From contig NZ_PITQ01000007.1 in NCBI RefSeq assembly GCF_002834385.1, forward strand, positions 186,001-250,000: DNA of 64,000 nucleotides. The letters run 5' to 3'. The notes beneath the pieces are model-generated. The model ran no database searches, was not told the origin of the DNA, and was given only the letters and a program-made list of their open reading frames with translations. The first letter of the stretch is position 1. The number at the start of each line of letters is the position of its first letter. Source of the DNA: Rahnella sp. AA (GTDB taxonomy: Bacteria; Pseudomonadota; Gammaproteobacteria; Enterobacterales; Enterobacteriaceae). Both the position numbers and the translations under genes were made by a program. Shown in pieces: positions 10,821-19,420 of the stretch.

Positions 10821-12208
10821 GCAGAAGCTCCGACATTATTCATGAAACAAGACTTGAACTCATCGAGGTCAGAATCACCCGGTATTGAATCGAGCCCAAG
10901 AGCATCCATTTTCGCTAATAATTCATCCACAGAGGGCAACGTTTCCTTTCTTACAGTCGTAGTCCCCGCTTTTCTATTGTTAACGACCACTTGCTCGATA
11001 GCATCAGTTGCAATGAAGGCACTTGTCGACCATGAGAATTTTTTGCTTTGTATTTCGGCATGCTTTTGAAGCCGAAGCCTGAATTCTTTATTCGTTAACG
11101 CGAGTATTATTTTATCTTTAATATCATCAGGTTGATAAGGGTTGAATAGAGCGTCATTTAAACCGTGCGCCTCAGGAATACTTGAGCAATCTGAAGCAAT
11201 AACAACAGCTCCGCATGACATAGCTTCCAGCACTGGCAGGCCAAATCCTTCCTGTAAGGAAGGGAAAATATATGCTCTACATCCGCGGTAAAGGTCAGCG
11301 AGATCGGCATCTGAGACATAATCAGTTAAGATTAATTCTGACTCGTTAATTCCAAGCGTACCCGCTTTCCAAATAAGACCCTCACGGTGCCCTGGTGGAA
11401 GCTTACTGGCAATAACCAAATTGTATTTTCTACGAAGGTCCGTCGGTAATAATGAATATGCTTCAAGAAGTCGGTCAACATTCTTACGAGGATCGAACCC
11501 CCCTGGCGCATAAAGAAGGAAATCAGTTTTTATATTGTATTTCTGTAATGTTTTCTCGACGCCAAGTGAGTTTTTCAAACTTTCTGAAAAGTCATCATTA
11601 ACGGCTGACGACATATTAATAATGGATGATTCTGGCCGTTTCAGATACTTTTGAGCTTCATCTTTTGTAAAATCTGAGATTGTTAATAGCAAATCTGCAC
11701 GATGCACACTATCAAGCTTGAACATATAATAATCCCGGAAATTCTCATCAGCGAGATATATCTCTGACATTGAAAGTGGAATCAAATCATAATGCGTCAG
11801 CGCTGTAGGGATGTGGGTATCAAGTAAACCGACAGATGCTACTAAATCATCTTCCCATCCGTCTGCTAAAAGCGTTGATACGTGAATTATATCAGGCTCC
11901 AGGGATGCTAAGGCATGCTCTCTCAGCATTCGTGAGGCCATCTGACGCCAAAGATTCTTGGGGTTATTTGCCGCACAATGGGTAATAACGGAAAACTCAA
12001 AAAAAGTCACTCCAGGCACAGATGCTTCAAATTCAGCTTTGACTTCCTGCGCTTCGTTTGGAAAAGCAGAGCTTAATGCTACGATAACCTCATGGTTTCG
12101 AACCAATAATTCTTTGGCCAGGGATTTTCCTAAGGACATTGAATATCGACCTATACCTCTAAAACGACTTGCAGACTGACAAGCTTGCAGGTCAAGGACT
12201 ACGCGCAT
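10817..12208 (-). CDS. GT4 glycosyltransferase with DLQ-RGIGRY N terminus
   Basis: A 463-residue GT-B enzyme. MRVVLDLQACQ...SRFRGIGRYSMSL at the start is the N-terminal signature of WbdA-type mannosyl/rhamnosyl transferases of ABC-exported O antigens. GGFDPRKNVDRLLEAY and the E-x7-E motif EGFGLPVLE (near 325-333) follow. The last 60 residues form an extra hydrophilic tail. The ATG at 12208 has AAGGCGG eight bases upstream; a longer frame to 12241 adds only 11 residues without a better site. A 110-base A+T-rich gap separates it from the upstream gene. Donor and linkage are not visible from sequence. Confidence 0.82.
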   Translation of the reverse strand: MRVVLDLQACQSASRFRGIGRYSMSLGKSLAKELLVRNHEVIVALSSAFPNEAQEVKAEFEASVPGVTFFEFSVITHCAANNPKNLWRQMASRMLREHALASLEPDIIHVSTLLADGWEDDLVASVGLLDTHIPTALTHYDLIPLSMSEIYLADENFRDYYMFKLDSVHRADLLLTISDFTKDEAQKYLKRPESSIINMSSAVNDDFSESLKNSLGVEKTLQKYNIKTDFLLYAPGGFDPRKNVDRLLEAYSLLPTDLRRKYNLVIASKLPPGHREGLIWKAGTLGINESELILTDYVSDADLADLYRGCRAYIFPSLQEGFGLPVLEAMSCGAVVIASDCSSIPEAHGLNDALFNPYQPDDIKDKIILALTNKEFRLRLQKHAEIQSKKFSWSTSAFIATDAIEQVVVNNRKAGTTTVRKETLPSVDELLAKMDALGLDSIPGDSDLDEFKSCFMNNVGASA

Positions 12209-12318
12209 ATTGTTCCGCCTTAATGCTGGTTGATGTGCCAATTCAGATTTGAATAATTTTTTTTAAATAGAAATAGATGAAAGCTTAATCTAAATATTAA
12301 GATATTAATAAATATTAA

Positions 12319-13275
12319 TCACATGGACTGTAAATAATGAACTAATGGAGAAATCGCATCAAACATGTTCACAAAGTTATTCCGAGGGACTGCATCTTGA
12401 CTTTTATTTTGTTGTAATAGGTGAACTGCCGCATTTTGTATTTCTTTATCGTTATAAGGATCCACTTGTGTGCAATAAGGTCCCAGCATTTCTTCAGTCC
12501 AGTCAGATTTAGAAAGTAGTAACTTAGTGCCTATGGCTGCTGATTCAATTGCAGAAGTACCCGGGAAGTCAAAAGGAAGTTCGACGACCATTTTGCTGTG
12601 AGCTAATGCTGACAGGTGTTGCTCGGAGCCGAAAGGAATTGCGGGTATAAATTTGATATTACTTCCAGCCTGACGTTTGCATTCATCTGCATAGCTCTGA
12701 TCCCGGATCCCACCGGAAATAATGAGATCCATCTCCAGTTCATTGAATACTCGCACAGCCGCTAGCTGATTTTTTTGAGGTTCAATAATACCTGTCCATA
12801 TTGCGTATGAATCTAAGCCGTAAGATTCTCTGAAAACATCGGTGACATCTTTTCGAAAGAATTTAGGTGAAATTAGTGGAGATACCCGGATTATATCTTT
12901 TCCATCGAGATCAAGATAATGACGGAAATGATCTTCTTCTGCTTTTGAACGAAAAACAACGGCATGAAAATAGCCCAGTAAAAATTTTAACTGTTGAATG
13001 CTTTCAGGCGAAGGAGGTTCCACAAACCAGAGATTTGGCCAAAGTATTAGTCTGAGTCCATTTTCGGCGGCAGAGGCAATAACGTGTTCAGAACCGCCAG
13101 CCATTGAGAAATGTATCGCAGACTGGTATGCATTTATTGAACGAGATGTTGGCCCGTAAATATCGGAGATCATTCCTGAGCGATTTAGTGCTTCGTTAAG
13201 CAAATGTATTTCTCGCTCTCCGCCGCCATCATGCATAAATGCACCCGGGAAAGTGGTTAAGAGTACCCGGTTCAA
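12319..13275 (-). CDS. GT4 glycosyltransferase (paralog of the gene at 9804-10820)
   Basis: A 318-residue GT-B glycosyltransferase. It begins MNRVLLTTFPGAFMHDGGGER, matching the Gly-rich start of the 9804 gene, and has GIIEPQKNQLAAVRVF and the motif DFPGTSAIESAA, where Asp replaces the first Glu of E-x7-E. The start codon is TTG at 13275 with a strong AGGAG seven bases before it, overlapping the stop of the phosphatase gene (TTGA). The A+T content is visibly higher than in the backbone. Role in chain assembly is inferred from the locus. Confidence 0.76.
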   Translation of the reverse strand: MNRVLLTTFPGAFMHDGGGEREIHLLNEALNRSGMISDIYGPTSRSINAYQSAIHFSMAGGSEHVIASAAENGLRLILWPNLWFVEPPSPESIQQLKFLLGYFHAVVFRSKAEEDHFRHYLDLDGKDIIRVSPLISPKFFRKDVTDVFRESYGLDSYAIWTGIIEPQKNQLAAVRVFNELEMDLIISGGIRDQSYADECKRQAGSNIKFIPAIPFGSEQHLSALAHSKMVVELPFDFPGTSAIESAAIGTKLLLSKSDWTEEMLGPYCTQVDPYNDKEIQNAAVHLLQQNKSQDAVPRNNFVNMFDAISPLVHYLQSM

Positions 13276-13880
13276 TTGCGCTCTCCTTCTGTCCCTTTCA
13301 ATTTAATGTGCTCAAAACGAATGACTTTGTTATCGCTTTTCTCAAAGTAAAGACAATCACAATTACCAATAGGAAAATCTGGGTAATCAGCGAGTTCCAG
13401 GTGCATTAAATTGAGATAAATTGAACGCAGAGTCCCTTCGTGCCCGACGATTAATATTTTATCGCTATCAGACCAGTACGTTGCACGAGTATTATACCAT
13501 TCTGAAATGCGAGTAACCATTTCCCGAAACGTTTCGCCACCGGGATATCGTAAATCAGGTGACAGCCACGGTTGACGGTAACGCTCATCACGCGACCAAA
13601 GTTCTGGCAGGGTTATATGGCTTACGTCACCTGTATTCAGCTCTTTGACCTGATCTTCGATGTTAACGATCACCGGGCTCTTCAATTCAGCAATAGTATT
13701 GATTGCACGGGAAAGCGGTGAAGAATAAATACGAGTAAATGGAATCTTCCTGAGTTCCTGACAAACCCTTGAAGCTTGTTCTATTCCTTTACCTGATAAA
13801 GCATAATCGGATGAGCCACAAACGAGTTTTTTTTCGTTCGCAAGACTCGTGCCGTGTCTCAATAAATAAATTTCCATCAT
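13272..13880 (-). CDS. Histidine phosphatase family protein (GpmB/CobC-like)
   Basis: A 202-residue branch-1 histidine phosphatase. The catalytic LLRHGTS is at 6-12, YSSPLSRA with its conserved Arg is near 55, and the second active-site His is in VGHEGTLRS near 150. Family members include cofactor-dependent phosphoglycerate mutases and alpha-ribazole phosphatase, so it should be an active phosphohydrolase. No step of the GDP-D-rhamnose or HexNAc route needs one. It is locked between two glycosyltransferase genes, with a TTGA overlap to the next. It may act on a phosphorylated substituent or precursor. The substrate is unknown. Confidence 0.8.
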   Translation of the reverse strand: MMEIYLLRHGTSLANEKKLVCGSSDYALSGKGIEQASRVCQELRKIPFTRIYSSPLSRAINTIAELKSPVIVNIEDQVKELNTGDVSHITLPELWSRDERYRQPWLSPDLRYPGGETFREMVTRISEWYNTRATYWSDSDKILIVGHEGTLRSIYLNLMHLELADYPDFPIGNCDCLYFEKSDNKVIRFEHIKLKGTEGERN

Positions 13881-13914
13881 TCAACTCGAAGATAATATGT
13901 GAGTAGAAGAGGCA

Positions 13915-15102
13915 TTAAAACCCGTAGGTATTGCACACACCAACTTCAAAGTCGATATGCCTCTCATTCATGTCATCAGGGAAGTAAAAATTTCTCCCGA
14001 TAAGATCTATTCGATCTTGCATAAGATGGCCAATAGATTCTATTGAGAATTCCCGCGCCAGACGAGACCTTGCTCTTACCGCTTTTTTAATCCAGATGGT
14101 GTGGTTTTGAACAAGATCACGGAAAGCTTCAGCTGCGTCTTCGAGATCAGGTTCCGCCCATACGTCGTCATGGCGGTATCGGGGACGGTTGTGCCCAACG
14201 GGTTTTAATTCATAAGCAACCAGCCTGGAATCTGCAGAGTTACAAAAATCCATGTTGCCTGAATATCCCGTGACAAGGACAGGGATCCCGCGGCTCATCG
14301 CATCAGATATTGTTAAACCAAAACCTTCAGCGCGATGCAATGATACATAAGCATCTGCTGAGTCATACAACGCTTTTAACTCAGCTGTTTCCATGTATCC
14401 ATTAAGCACTATGACATTCTTATGTAACATGCATATTCTGCGCAGCTTCTCTGCAAGCATTTTATCTTGATCGAGATTGCGAGTTTTCATTATTAATTTT
14501 ACTGCAGGATTAGCAGCATGCGCTTCGAGGAAAGCTCTGATAACAAAAAGAGGGTTTTTTCTTTCAGCATCACTGAAAACATCAAAAACGGCTAAGAAAT
14601 TAAACACATCAAATGATTTACCGGCCGCGCGCTCTACCATCCTATTATTTATCGCATTTTTCTCGATAGGGTAGGGCATCTTTACAACAGGAATATTTGC
14701 CGACAGCGAAACAGCTGACTGACACAAGGATGATGGAGTCCAAATTTCATCAAAGAACTCTAGTTGCCTTGCCCATTGACTTGGTATGGTGGGCATCTCA
14801 TGAACCCAAAACCCAATATTATAAAAACCTTTTAATGAATCCTTACCCAAACGAGAAAAATATAACGGAACTCTGCGGGCGTTAAAATGGAAAATGTTAA
14901 TTTTATGATTTAGCGAGGAAATTAAATTGTCATCAATATTATTAGCATAATCAACAATTTCTTTCGGACCAGGACGCGAAAGAAGATGTATGTCGCAGGG
15001 AATATTTGAAGACTTTAGACATTCTATATTTAGGGCTGCAACACGTCCGATGCTATCTCGTGCTTCAAAAGGGCCAAAAAAATTAACGCCGTTTACTATC
15101 AT
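13915..15102 (-). CDS. GT4 glycosyltransferase (related to the first domain of the 761-aa enzyme)
   Basis: A 395-residue GT-B enzyme starting MIVNGVNFFGPFEARDSIGR. Its C-terminal half has LHRAEGFGLTISDAM (a Glu-x7-Asp version of the E-x7-E motif) followed by GYSGNMDFCNSADSRLVAY. That block also occurs in the first domain of the protein at 7522-9807, so the two share recent ancestry. The ATG at 15102 overlaps the stop of the upstream GT gene (ATGA). The gene is A+T-rich compared with its upstream neighbours, which marks a composition boundary inside the operon at about 15.1 kb. Function beyond glycosyl transfer is unknown. Confidence 0.8.
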   Translation of the reverse strand: MIVNGVNFFGPFEARDSIGRVAALNIECLKSSNIPCDIHLLSRPGPKEIVDYANNIDDNLISSLNHKINIFHFNARRVPLYFSRLGKDSLKGFYNIGFWVHEMPTIPSQWARQLEFFDEIWTPSSLCQSAVSLSANIPVVKMPYPIEKNAINNRMVERAAGKSFDVFNFLAVFDVFSDAERKNPLFVIRAFLEAHAANPAVKLIMKTRNLDQDKMLAEKLRRICMLHKNVIVLNGYMETAELKALYDSADAYVSLHRAEGFGLTISDAMSRGIPVLVTGYSGNMDFCNSADSRLVAYELKPVGHNRPRYRHDDVWAEPDLEDAAEAFRDLVQNHTIWIKKAVRARSRLAREFSIESIGHLMQDRIDLIGRNFYFPDDMNERHIDFEVGVCNTYGF

Positions 15103-16307
15103 ATAGAGGTACCATTTAACGCTGCCAGCATTTTAGACAGCCTACCTGACCACGTATTATCTCCGACTAATACATTGACTTCGACTCTGGTGAATCGATT
15201 TCGCAAAAGTTGTTGTTCTATAGCGGTGACAAAATCTCCGGCAGTGTTTGCAACGAGCATTCCTTCACAGTTCGATTCAGAGAATGAAAGTGGTGTCGAC
15301 ACCACAGGAACACCCGCGGCCAGATATTCATAATACTTCATAGGAAACATAGACCGGGTATATTCATTTATCAGGGAAGGCAAGAGGCCCACCTGGATCC
15401 CACGAAGATAGTCTGGAAGTACCTGATAAGCACGGTAGCCCAAAAAATGTACATTGGGCAGTTTAGCTAACTCTGCTACCAAAGCACTTTTTTGCCCTTC
15501 CCGTTCTGCACCAATAAAAACCCAATGCCAGTCGGGCTTCATCCGTGCTGATGCGAGCAGCAACTGGAAATCGATTTTAAAATCGGAAAGCACACCGTGA
15601 TAGCCTAATCTGGGTTCAGGAATGCAGGCCAGATCAGCAGGTAAATCCTTTTTATCCAGGGCTTTACCAAAGTGTTCTGCATCGACCACATTGGGAAGAA
15701 AGTGTGTGTTAGCGTTAAATTGAGAGCATCGTTCGGCGAGTGCCGACGCAGTAGCAAAGACAATATCCGCTTGCTTTAGTAAACGTTCCTCCGCCTCGCG
15801 AAAGGCCACCGAATCAATGCCTGGCACAGCGGCCAAATCATCAACGCAGTGATACAGCAAAGCGCTGCTTTTCAGAGATGAGAACAGATCCAGCATAAAC
15901 GGATGGTAAGTCCACACCAGGGGCGGTTTGCTTACTTTCGCTGGCATATTGCGCCAGATCGTGAATTTAAGTAACCAACGATTTAGCCAGCGGGTCAGCG
16001 GATATCGGTAACCTGCAGGGATCAACAGGGGTGAAAGTACGCGTATATGGGGAGCCCGCTGTGGGGCGCCAATGAGCAATGAGCGCAATCCTTTCGTCAA
16101 ACGTTCCCTCAGGCGCTGCCAGTCGCGTGTGCTTGCCGCGCTGGGTGCACGTAAGCCGACGCTCTCCACATAGAGTACTTCTACGCCAAGATCAGCAAGC
16201 GCTTTGGCGCTGTGCTGTTTATTCGTCCAGTAAGGTTCGTCCCAATCTGCTGTCGCAAAAAGTATGCAAGATTCTGGCGCAGGTATTTCATTAACACTCG
16301 CAGTCAC
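15099..16307 (-). CDS. GT-B glycosyltransferase, TuaH-like
   Basis: A 402-residue glycosyltransferase of the GT1/GT4 fold group. Visible motifs are FATADWDEPYWTNKQH at the start, LLYHCVDD near 150, LPNVVD, GYHGVLSD and MKYYEYLAAGVPVVSTP near 320-335. The YHCVDD block is like that of TuaH-type enzymes. I set the start at GTG 16307, which has GGAGG six bases upstream. A longer reading to 16379 would overlap most of the upstream remnant ORF and lacks a ribosome site. It belongs to a block with the PaaK-like and deacetylase-like genes that looks richer in G+C than the GT genes downstream. Substrate unknown. Confidence 0.75.
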   Translation of the reverse strand: MTASVNEIPAPESCILFATADWDEPYWTNKQHSAKALADLGVEVLYVESVGLRAPSAASTRDWQRLRERLTKGLRSLLIGAPQRAPHIRVLSPLLIPAGYRYPLTRWLNRWLLKFTIWRNMPAKVSKPPLVWTYHPFMLDLFSSLKSSALLYHCVDDLAAVPGIDSVAFREAEERLLKQADIVFATASALAERCSQFNANTHFLPNVVDAEHFGKALDKKDLPADLACIPEPRLGYHGVLSDFKIDFQLLLASARMKPDWHWVFIGAEREGQKSALVAELAKLPNVHFLGYRAYQVLPDYLRGIQVGLLPSLINEYTRSMFPMKYYEYLAAGVPVVSTPLSFSESNCEGMLVANTAGDFVTAIEQQLLRNRFTRVEVNVLVGDNTWSGRLSKMLAALNGTSI

Positions 16308-16449
16308 GAAACGCCTCCACAATGCGTTTAGCGGCTTGTACGTCATGTCCGTCACAAATTCGTACTTCTGCACGGCCACGGAAAGCCGATATCGGTGGGG
16401 TTAATTTGATAACTTCAGGTCGGATACCTAAAGCATTGAGCGTTTTCAT
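16291..16449 (-). pseudogene. Internally deleted remnant of a UDP-GlcNAc 2-epimerase (WecB-like) gene
   Basis: A 52-codon ORF whose ATG overlaps the stop of the deacetylase-like gene (ATGA). Its start, MKTLNALGIRPEVIKLTPPI, aligns by eye with the N terminus of non-hydrolysing UDP-GlcNAc 2-epimerases (consensus near GTRPEAIKMAPL). Its end, ICDGHDVQAAKRIVEAF, looks like the usual C terminus of the same family (DGxAAERIVEAL). About 300 residues are missing between them. The simplest reading is an in-frame internal deletion that kept the translation signals and the ribosome site (GGAGG) for the next gene. It should have no epimerase activity. An unrelated small peptide is the alternative. Confidence 0.6.
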
Positions 16450-18008
16450 GGCAGCACAAATCCATCAGTGATTTCATAGAGTGAACCGCAGAACTCTGCT
16501 GCAAATCTGAAGTTATTTTTTGCATTAGGTGCACTGACTACCAGAGCGCCATCACGGTGACAGAACTGTATTTCAGCGCGGGCCCGCAAAAAATCCAGAG
16601 CCTGACATTCATCTAAGAATAGCGGATGCTCTGAATTTTCCCGTATGTAGCTAATAAGATCCTGATGTGCCGTAACCCGGCTTTGTTCATCGATCCAACC
16701 GTATTGATATCTTTCTGAGAAAGGATGATCAAGATAGCCAAAGAGGGTGCGGGTTTCGAATGCACGGTCAAACGCCTGCTTGAATATTGCAAGCGGGTCA
16801 CCTTCGGCCAGCATACAGTCGCCATGCATCATGCTTTGCTGGGAATGACCAACAAACCCAGCGGGAAGGCGGGCCAGTTCTCCTCCACGAGCGATTAAAA
16901 ACTCGGGGTCATTGCGGATAATGCCGCCAATGCAGCCCAGATAACCGACGTCGCACAGTGCCGCGAGTGCATAATCCGGGGACTGGTGGAAAGGTGATAC
17001 TGCATAATCCACAAGGATCCCCGTTACATTCTCAATTTTATTGCGTGACTCTGTACCTTCCCAATGGGCTGCCTCGTAGCTCCCTCCCCAATTAGGCGCA
17101 TGGGTTGCCGTATGAGATAAAATTGCGCCGCCAGAGGCGATAAACGTCTCTAAAAATGCAGCGTGTTTATCATTTGGAAAGTTATTGGTATGCAGAGCCA
17201 GAGACAACGGGACGCCTGCTTCACGATACGCTGCCCAGAGGGGTTCTGCTGAGGCAATATCCTCATCGCAGTCCAGCCGCATGGTAATAGCCGTATCATG
17301 ACCAAAAGGGATCTCGCTGAGCACTGGGCTGCATGGTAAAATCTCATGGCGCCAGTTGCTGATGAAGGCCTCAATAAACCGCCATTCAAACGAGTCAATA
17401 AACCCGGCTTCGCGGTTCACCCAGAGCAAACTGGTTTCCTGCTCATCAAACAGAGCGCAATAGCTGCTCAGAACTTGCCCATCGACCTGTATATTGGCAA
17501 TTTCTGCCGCTTCTGGTGCGCGAAGTGCGGCTGCGACACTCCAGACAGAACCTTCCGCACGTACCGCGCCAAATCCGAGGTTATTCCACTCATCGGTGAA
17601 ATCAAAGCGCTCTAAAGCTCGGTTCCAGTTTTGAGTTCCTGCTAATACTGCAGAAGGTAAATAATGAATGAAGGCTTTGCTTTCTGCATATTGGCCACTT
17701 TTTGCAACCGGGCTACGTGCCCACTGGTCTGTGGGCTCTGGCCATTCACTGGAAGCGATATTTAAGTGGCTCCGCAGACACTCCGGAAGCCTCCCGAAAA
17801 GGATGAGCTTACGTCTTCCGACGGATAACCAGGTAAGCAGTTTTTCACCCAGGCTTTCATCAGGGTTAATTGCCAATATAAAGTTATTTTTTGAGATATC
17901 ACCGGGTGCGATTGAATATGCCCCCGATGTGGTTACTGAGCGCCGAACGGCCGCAAGTACCAGCTCACCTATATTTTGATCTTTCCAGCTATAAAGAATA
18001 CCTATCAT
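16446..18008 (-). CDS. NodB-like polysaccharide deacetylase family protein
   Basis: A 520-residue protein whose C-terminal part carries NodB-type deacetylase motifs: MRLDCDED near 252 (the Asp pair), SHTATH near 314 (the two zinc His), FHQSPDYALAALCDVGYLGCIGG near 345-367 (motif 3 region) and a late HP. The N-terminal 240 residues are not recognised and may be a separate domain. No signal peptide is visible, so it would act in the cytoplasm, unlike secreted chitin or peptidoglycan deacetylases. ATGA overlaps join it to the PaaK-like gene before it and the epimerase remnant after it. It may deacetylate a HexNAc intermediate; this is inference. Confidence 0.65.
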   Translation of the reverse strand: MIGILYSWKDQNIGELVLAAVRRSVTTSGAYSIAPGDISKNNFILAINPDESLGEKLLTWLSVGRRKLILFGRLPECLRSHLNIASSEWPEPTDQWARSPVAKSGQYAESKAFIHYLPSAVLAGTQNWNRALERFDFTDEWNNLGFGAVRAEGSVWSVAAALRAPEAAEIANIQVDGQVLSSYCALFDEQETSLLWVNREAGFIDSFEWRFIEAFISNWRHEILPCSPVLSEIPFGHDTAITMRLDCDEDIASAEPLWAAYREAGVPLSLALHTNNFPNDKHAAFLETFIASGGAILSHTATHAPNWGGSYEAAHWEGTESRNKIENVTGILVDYAVSPFHQSPDYALAALCDVGYLGCIGGIIRNDPEFLIARGGELARLPAGFVGHSQQSMMHGDCMLAEGDPLAIFKQAFDRAFETRTLFGYLDHPFSERYQYGWIDEQSRVTAHQDLISYIRENSEHPLFLDECQALDFLRARAEIQFCHRDGALVVSAPNAKNNFRFAAEFCGSLYEITDGFVLP

Positions 18009-19420
18009 GCAGTCACCACATGACGAAATTTGGCGCGATGGCCTACACGGATAAAGTCATCGTGCCCAACAAATTCGACTTTCATCGCGTTAGGCCAATA
18101 GCCTTCAATTTTTGCAACGATCTGAGCTACGTCTGCATGAGGTTCAGGGACAATACGCATAAGCGGTATTTCTCCACGCATATCGATTTGAAACTCCTGA
18201 ATACCGCCAACCCGATAATCAAGCATGTCCTGGATCGTATGGGTTGGATACGCGACACCGTCCAAATGGATGATGTCATGAATACGGCCAGTCACATCCG
18301 TCAGATAAAATCCATCGTCACGCTGTTCAACGCTGGCCAGATCGCCGGTGGTATACCGGATTAGCGGCATTAACCGGTTATGGAAGCCTGTAAAGACCAG
18401 TTGGTGTTCACCGGAATCGTTGATGTGATCCTCAGGCCAACCTTCGGAATCAAGGACCTGTAGCCCTTTATCGTGACCGTAAAGCTCATAGGCCATTACA
18501 CCTAGCTCGGCTAATCCGTAACGATCAACGACCCGGGCACCCAGTGCACGGGAGATAGTCTCACGCATATAGGGTTCCAGTAGCTCACCGCTTGATTCGA
18601 ATACTTCAAAACTTTTGGCACTGCCGTACTTACGCTCTATGTAACAGGCCAGCGCATAAATTGTCGAAGGGTGCGCATGAACCATATAGGGTTTACGACG
18701 TTTGAGAATTTCCCAAATTTCGGCCAAACCGGCATCATCCAGACGATCAAAGAAGATGTTGCTCCGGTTCATCGCGAAGCATTTGAAATCTTCAAGCGTC
18801 GGCCAGCCGGGATCGGCCATGTCCGGAAAACGACAGGCGAAATGCAGTTCTGAACGCCATTTTTTATTACCGGCAGATTCGCGGGCAAAAAGAGTTACAG
18901 CCGCAGACCAATCTGCCGCTGGCTGATCATAGGCTATATGGCAGGACAAACCGGTAGAGCCACCTGTTTTACACATATGATGGCGAATATCACTCAGAGG
19001 ACGGGAATATAAACGTTCCCCTTGTTCTCGAATGATGTCTTTAGTCAGCAGGGGTAAATCTTGCAGATATCGCAGATCTTGCTTAACCGAATCTGGATTA
19101 AAACTCAGGGCTGCGAACAAATCACGATAATAGGGAACCTCACTGCCGGCAAAACGCAGAGTATTGACAAGCGACTCTTTGGCTTGGGCCAGGCGCTGAG
19201 AAAACGGCTGACTGTAGTGATGGCGCAACGCCTGTACTTTTTCGCTGACCTGCCGCTTTTCGTGTCGTTCAGCAAGAGGATAGGCAATATTCGCGCTGAC
19301 TAAACCTTTAACCAGGCTAAAAGGTTGTACGGAAAAGAGCCGTTCAGAAGCGAGAAGCAAAGGATGTTGTGAAGATATTTTTATCTCAGATAGTTTCAAA
19401 ATCCCCCCCTGTAGCCTCAA
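18005..19420 (-). CDS. PaaK/CapK-like adenylate-forming enzyme
   Basis: About 471 residues of the phenylacetate-CoA ligase-like branch of the adenylating superfamily. Motifs visible are the phosphate loop TGGSTGLSCH, RYGLAELGVMAYE (the YGxxE motif), TTGDLA, and GRIHDIIHLDG near the hinge. All core positions look intact, so it is probably active in forming an acyl-adenylate. The start is uncertain: ATG 19420 has AGAGG upstream but lies inside wzt; TTG 19399 would reduce the overlap; the longest frame reaches 19489. Relatives occur in capsule and O-antigen loci, where they may activate a non-sugar acyl group. No acid substrate can be named. Confidence 0.7.
   Translation of the reverse strand: MRLQGGILKLSEIKISSQHPLLLASERLFSVQPFSLVKGLVSANIAYPLAERHEKRQVSEKVQALRHHYSQPFSQRLAQAKESLVNTLRFAGSEVPYYRDLFAALSFNPDSVKQDLRYLQDLPLLTKDIIREQGERLYSRPLSDIRHHMCKTGGSTGLSCHIAYDQPAADWSAAVTLFARESAGNKKWRSELHFACRFPDMADPGWPTLEDFKCFAMNRSNIFFDRLDDAGLAEIWEILKRRKPYMVHAHPSTIYALACYIERKYGSAKSFEVFESSGELLEPYMRETISRALGARVVDRYGLAELGVMAYELYGHDKGLQVLDSEGWPEDHINDSGEHQLVFTGFHNRLMPLIRYTTGDLASVEQRDDGFYLTDVTGRIHDIIHLDGVAYPTHTIQDMLDYRVGGIQEFQIDMRGEIPLMRIVPEPHADVAQIVAKIEGYWPNAMKVEFVGHDDFIRVGHRAKFRHVVTA

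Noticed and set aside
16308-16379. Upstream extension of the GT at 15099-16307 to a GTG at 16379.
   Set aside because: It would overlap most of the epimerase-remnant ORF in another frame, and the strong GGAGG lies exactly upstream of GTG 16307.
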